Part shown: positions 32,043 through 35,842 of the stretch, one piece after another
Layout: each line of letters opens with the position of its first letter
Position numbering within the stretch: the stretch's first letter is position 1
Origin: Magnetococcales bacterium
Lineage (GTDB): Bacteria > Pseudomonadota > Magnetococcia > Magnetococcales > UBA8363
Direction: 5' to 3'
NCBI GenBank assembly: GCA_015228815.1
Contig: JADGCV010000038.1
Span: 1 to 35,842 of the forward strand
DNA: 35,842 bases
Notes under the pieces: generated by a model
The model's database searches: none
Seen by the model: only the letters and a program-made list of their open reading frames with translations
Told to the model about the DNA's origin: nothing
Program-made: the position numbers and the translations under genes

Positions 32043-35000
32043 GGTGCTGCTGCCACGATGCAGCCAACACCGGTTCCAGGGTGTTACGGTATTCCTGTGA
32101 AAGGCTGGTCTCTCCCTGAGCGGGTGGGGCAAACGCCGCCATGGCGTTGACCAATTGCTGAATCTGCGATTCCAAAAGATAGGCCCCCGAGGTCGTTTCG
32201 ATACGATCCACACGGTTGGCCGCGTCGGCATACCATCCCTGAATCGTGGCCCCATCGGAAGTTCCGATGATCTCCATACTCAGATCATTACCATTTTGAC
32301 GGAACCAGAGCTGGTCCCAGGCGATACCGTCTTCCAGCCAGATCTGATCGCCCGTTCCCGTTTGCCCGGCGTTGTTCACCAGGTCCTGTCCACCGCCACG
32401 ACCGATTCGATATTGGTCCGCGTTCGCCCCGCCCGTCAGAAGATCGACCCCACCACCACCGATCAGGGTATCGACACCACTTCCCCCCATCAGAATGTCA
32501 TTGCCACCCGCACCATCCAGCAGATCGTCTCCCGCGCCGCCATCCAGGACGTTGATGGCCGAAGAACCCGTCAAGGTATCACCCTGCTGCGATCCGGTCA
32601 GGTTTTCGATGGTCGTCAAGGTATCTCCCTGAGCTTCCCCACCACTGCCCGAACCCGACGTCAAATTCACGGTCACGCCAGTACCGGACATCGCGTAGGA
32701 AGCGGTATCGGTACCATTGCCACCGATCAGAGTATCGGCCCCATCACCACCATAAAGGGTGTCGTTTCCGCCACTTCCATCCAGCCGATCGTTTCCAGCC
32801 CCTCCTTGAAGGACATTGGCCGCCGTCGAACCGGTCAGTGTGTCCGCCGACAGCGATCCGGTAAGGTTTTCGATGCTGACCAGTGAATCCCCCTCCGCGT
32901 CACCACCGGAAACGATTCCCGTACCCAGATTGATGGTAACCGCTCCGGCGGATCCGGAATAACTTGCCGTATCGATCCCACTGCCCCCGATCAACGAATC
33001 GGCGCCACCACCTCCCATCAGAAGATCGGCCCCGTTACCGCCCTCCAGGAATTCCTGGGCCGCCGATCCGATCAAGGTATCGGCATACGCAGACCCGATG
33101 ACCCGCTCAATGCCGGCATACGCATCCCCTTGCGCGTCGCCACCCGTCCCGGACCCCATCGTCCAATCGACAACAACCCCCGCCGTGGAACTTTGATAGC
33201 TGACAAAATCGAACCCCTCCCCGCCATCCATCTGGTCGGCGCCGCCATCCCCATAAAACCCGTCGTCCCCGGAACCACCCGCAAGGACATCGCTCCCGGC
33301 GCCCCCATACAAGGAATCGTTGTCGTCTCCTCCCCACAAGGTATCATTGTCCGCCTCGCCACTCAGAACATCCGCCCCCGCCCCCCCTTCCAAAAGGTCA
33401 TTCCCATTCCATCCGAAGAGTTCATCGGCGCCGGTACCACCACGCAAGGAATCATGGCCGTCGTCCCCCGCCAGGACATCATCGCCCGCCCCTCCCTCCA
33501 ACAGATCATCTCCGGTCCAACCATACAAAGTATCCTGCCCCTCCCCTCCGAAAAGCCGATCCGCCCCCGCATCCCCCGCCAACAGATCATCACCCGTCGC
33601 GCCGAAAAGATAATCGTCGCCCCCATCGCCTCCCAGAGTATCGTTGCCCTCGCCGCCGAGAAGGGTATCCACTTCCGCGCTGCCGTACAGGGTATCGTCG
33701 GTCGAGGATCCCGTGATCACTGCCCCCCGGGGGTTGACCGTTATCTCCGCCTGAAACGGGGTCACCGTCATCCCATCACCGATTTCATAAAGTAACGTCA
33801 TGGTTCCCAGATATCCCTCCTCGGGAATCAGAGTCCAGGAACCGTCGCCGGAATCCACCACGATTCCCTGGCTCAGTGATCGGTTTCCCACGGAAAGTAA
33901 ATCCCCATCCGCATCCGTGGCCCCCTGCAACAAGGCGGTATCGGTCAAAAGAAGGGCATCACCCAGATTGATTTCAAACGAAAGCGGATTCATTGATACA
34001 GGGGCATCGTTGACCGGGGTCACGGTCACACGTCCACTGGCAGCGATGGAATATTCTCCATCGTTCACCTGCCAGGAAAGGGCCACCTCCCCATGAAAAT
34101 CAGGATCCGGATCATAACGCCACACACCATCGCCCACATGGCTCAATGTCCCCGAATCGACCGTCAACCCCGACACCACCAGAAGATCTCCATCGCCATC
34201 GACACTGCCGGTCAACAGATCCACGGCCAGGATTGTCCCGTTTCCATCCTCTTCCAGGGTCCATTCCGGAACAAGGGTCACGGTTGGGGCATGATTCACC
34301 GGCGATACGGTCACCGAAGCGCTGGCCCATGTACTGGCGCTGCCGTCATGCACCTCGAAGTCCAGGGACAGGGTACCTGAAAAATCGACTGCGGGATTGA
34401 GCAGCCAGGTGGTTTCATTGAGCTGCGTCAGCGTTCCTCCCGTTGCCAGGACAGAGGTCACCGACAAGGAATTTCCTTCAAGATCGACCGCCTGGGCCAG
34501 GAGTTGCTCGCGAGTGATGGTCAGGTTCTCTCCCTGAAGAAGCGACCACCCGGGATGCGCCGACACGATCGGGGCATTGTTGGCGCCATCCAGGTACAGC
34601 AGGCGATCGGCAAACTGTAGCCGCTCCACATCCACCAACCAATCCTCCCCATCACCCCCGCTCCTGGCCGAAACCTGCATTCCATCTGCCGTTGCAGTGA
34701 ACCGATAGTCACCCGCGGCATGGGAAAACCAGGCCGTATCGATGCCCGCCCCCCCCAGGAGGGTGTCATCCCCCGCCCCTCCCGAAAGGGTGTCGGTTCC
34801 ATCTCCGCCAAGAATGCGATCGCCTCCTCCTTCACCCGATAACAGGTCGTCCCCCAGGCCACCGTACAAGGCATCGGCCTCATCACCGCCCCACAAGGTA
34901 TCGTTACCCATCTCCCCCGACAGCACATCCCGTCCTGCCCCCCCCGACAACACATCGTTCCCTCCCCATCCGTAAAGACGGTCATGGCCGCCACCGCCGG

Positions 35001-35842
35001 AGAGCCAATCGTCACCACCACTGTTCCCATCGGAGGTACCCGCCAACAGGGGATCGCTTCCCCCCATGAGAAGATCATTTCCCTCGGTCCCCGACAGGGT
35101 ATCGGCCATCGCCGTGCCGACGACGACGGGCAGCATTTCCTCCCGGAGAAGATTGTACGGAAACTGTCCATGAAGCAGTTTATTGATTTCGGGAAAGCCA
35201 TCGAGAAGGACAGGATAGGCATTCGGCAAAGCGCCAAATGCCATGGCCGCATCGAAATAGGCCTGGACATCACCATAAGCACCGCCGGTAACGTTGGGAT
35301 AGTCGATGGAAATGATCTCCACTCCGCGCTCCCGAGCCATATTCAGGTAATTGAAATCGGTATCGAGATAATCCCCCACGACCGGTCCGTTCTCGCCATA
35401 CCAGGTACATTCCTTGGCCTGGGCGGAAATCACATCGATGTAGCTTTTCCCCATCGGATCGGTGCTCTGAGAAAAATACAATTCCATGCCATTGTTGGCG
35501 ACCAGCTGGAACTCAGGAAAGTCGGTGCGAATGGTGGTTGCGAGTTCGATGACAAAACGGGCCATCTCCTCCATATAGTCGATTCCGGTCAGGTTGGAAT
35601 GCGCCTCCCACTGGGCATAGGCATCCAGGACATCAAGAAAAACCCCATCGTACCCCTGTTGGGCAATCTGACGCACCTGATCGATACGCATTTGTTTGTA
35701 TTGCGGATCCCAGTATTCGATCAGACGGGCTGCGGGAAAATTTGGATTGGCAAAATGACTGCCCATGGCGTCCGCGTTGCCTTTTTCCGCACCCGGGACC
35801 TGGTCCATCTTGTCATCGAGGACAATGGACAGGGGATCGCCG
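32032..35842 (-). CDS. RTX protein with GH114/TM1410-like glycosidase domain (5' end beyond window)
   Basis: At least 1269 residues; the open frame reaches the window edge with no stop, so the true start lies beyond 35842. Numbering from the internal Met at 35808: a TM1410/GH114-like (beta/alpha)8 domain at about 1-235, with QVRQIAQQGYDGVFLDVLDAY and YGENG...IDYPN motifs of that family (GH114 includes endo-alpha-1,4-polygalactosaminidases); RTX nonapeptides (about 237-395); three cadherin/tandem-95-like repeats (about 405-730; VTVSPVNHAPTV, VTVTPVNDAP); a long second RTX array (about 735-1130); and a C-terminal haemolysin-related motif (WLEDGIAWDQLWFRQNGNDLSM). It is probably a type I-secreted enzyme acting on galactosamine-type exopolysaccharide. 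The gene overlaps the exporter gene by 11 bp. Confidence 0.85.
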   Translation of the reverse strand, partial: GDPLSIVLDDKMDQVPGAEKGNADAMGSHFANPNFPAARLIEYWDPQYKQMRIDQVRQIAQQGYDGVFLDVLDAYAQWEAHSNLTGIDYMEEMARFVIELATTIRTDFPEFQLVANNGMELYFSQSTDPMGKSYIDVISAQAKECTWYGENGPVVGDYLDTDFNYLNMARERGVEIISIDYPNVTGGAYGDVQAYFDAAMAFGALPNAYPVLLDGFPEINKLLHGQFPYNLLREEMLPVVVGTAMADTLSGTEGNDLLMGGSDPLLAGTSDGNSGGDDWLSGGGGHDRLYGWGGNDVLSGGAGRDVLSGEMGNDTLWGGDEADALYGGLGDDLLSGEGGGDRILGGDGTDTLSGGAGDDTLLGGAGIDTAWFSHAAGDYRFTATADGMQVSARSGGDGEDWLVDVERLQFADRLLYLDGANNAPIVSAHPGWSLLQGENLTITREQLLAQAVDLEGNSLSVTSVLATGGTLTQLNETTWLLNPAVDFSGTLSLDFEVHDGSASTWASASVTVSPVNHAPTVTLVPEWTLEEDGNGTILAVDLLTGSVDGDGDLLVVSGLTVDSGTLSHVGDGVWRYDPDPDFHGEVALSWQVNDGEYSIAASGRVTVTPVNDAPVSMNPLSFEINLGDALLLTDTALLQGATDADGDLLSVGNRSLSQGIVVDSGDGSWTLIPEEGYLGTMTLLYEIGDGMTVTPFQAEITVNPRGAVITGSSTDDTLYGSAEVDTLLGGEGNDTLGGDGGDDYLFGATGDDLLAGDAGADRLFGGEGQDTLYGWTGDDLLEGGAGDDVLAGDDGHDSLRGGTGADELFGWNGNDLLEGGAGADVLSGEADNDTLWGGDDNDSLYGGAGSDVLAGGSGDDGFYGDGGADQMDGGEGFDFVSYQSSTAGVVVDWTMGSGTGGDAQGDAYAGIERVIGSAYADTLIGSAAQEFLEGGNGADLLMGGGGADSLIGGSGIDTASYSGSAGAVTINLGTGIVSGGDAEGDSLVSIENLTGSLSADTLTGSTAANVLQGGAGNDRLDGSGGNDTLYGGDGADTLIGGNGTDTASYAMSGTGVTVNLTSGSGSGGEAQGDTLTTIENLTGSQQGDTLTGSSAINVLDGGAGDDLLDGAGGNDILMGGSGVDTLIGGGGVDLLTGGANADQYRIGRGGGQDLVNNAGQTGTGDQIWLEDGIAWDQLWFRQNGNDLSMEIIGTSDGATIQGWYADAANRVDRIETTSGAYLLESQIQQLVNAMAAFAPPAQGETSLSQEYRNTLEPVLAASWQQHHVP

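Overview
The window reads as the chromosome of a GC-rich Gram-negative proteobacterium. BamD, a type I secretion (RTX) locus, lipoprotein and Sec signal peptides, and standard Shine-Dalgarno sites support this. Tandem GC hairpins of the 'CCAGGGGC-GTT-GCCCCTGG-ACCCC' kind, very large Ca-binding repeat proteins and a recJ/hom neighbourhood are reminiscent of Alphaproteobacteria or Magnetococcia. That placement is inference from style, not from a marker gene.

Left part (1-5487, minus strand): a likely operon running leftwards, fpr (ferredoxin-NADP reductase) - ferritin-like di-iron protein - bcp/PrxQ peroxiredoxin - alpha/beta hydrolase - acyl-CoA ligase - bamD. It combines reductant supply, iron/peroxide handling, acyl activation and outer-membrane assembly, and it ends near a bidirectional GC hairpin terminator at 47-84.

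Accessory core (5774-12590, plus strand): a tightly coupled three-gene module. It encodes (i) a small HEPN-like protein with an R-x4-H motif, (ii) a ParA/MinD-type ATPase whose P-loop lysine is arginine (KGGVGR), and (iii) a 1691-residue protein joining an N-terminal P-loop NTPase, a calcineurin-like phosphoesterase and a NACHT/STAND NTPase. The giant gene carries a run of 16 C; one extra C gives an immediate stop, and one fewer gives a stop about 73 codons on. It therefore looks like a phase-variable conflict or antiphage system and is the most interesting part of the window. modA and modB (molybdate uptake) follow directly, without modC.

Middle (14001-21662, mostly minus): a CopD-like membrane protein, a triple-hairpin repeat, a secreted pentapeptide-repeat protein, an alpha/beta hydrolase overlapping a Nudix gene, recJ coupled by ATGA to an RpfE/archaeal-PGM-like gene, hom (homoserine dehydrogenase, TTG start) and a cyclic-nucleotide-binding-domain protein. 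An AT-rich regulatory-looking stretch then separates these from a 77-residue unknown protein.

Right part (22675-35842): a 1506-residue type I-secreted adhesin-like protein on the plus strand, with a Pro-Glu stalk, cadherin/VCBS-like repeats, (GGGSK)n linkers and RTX nonapeptides. It converges on a minus-strand RTX locus: a GH114/TM1410-like RTX protein cut by the window edge, an ABC exporter with a C39-like domain, a HlyD adaptor, a HlyC-type lysine acyltransferase and a secreted propeller-like protein. The exporter pair is damaged by a 44-bp tandem duplication, an apparent deletion fusing the ABC ATPase to the middle of HlyD, and a small frameshift in HlyD. As written, the local secretion machine cannot work.
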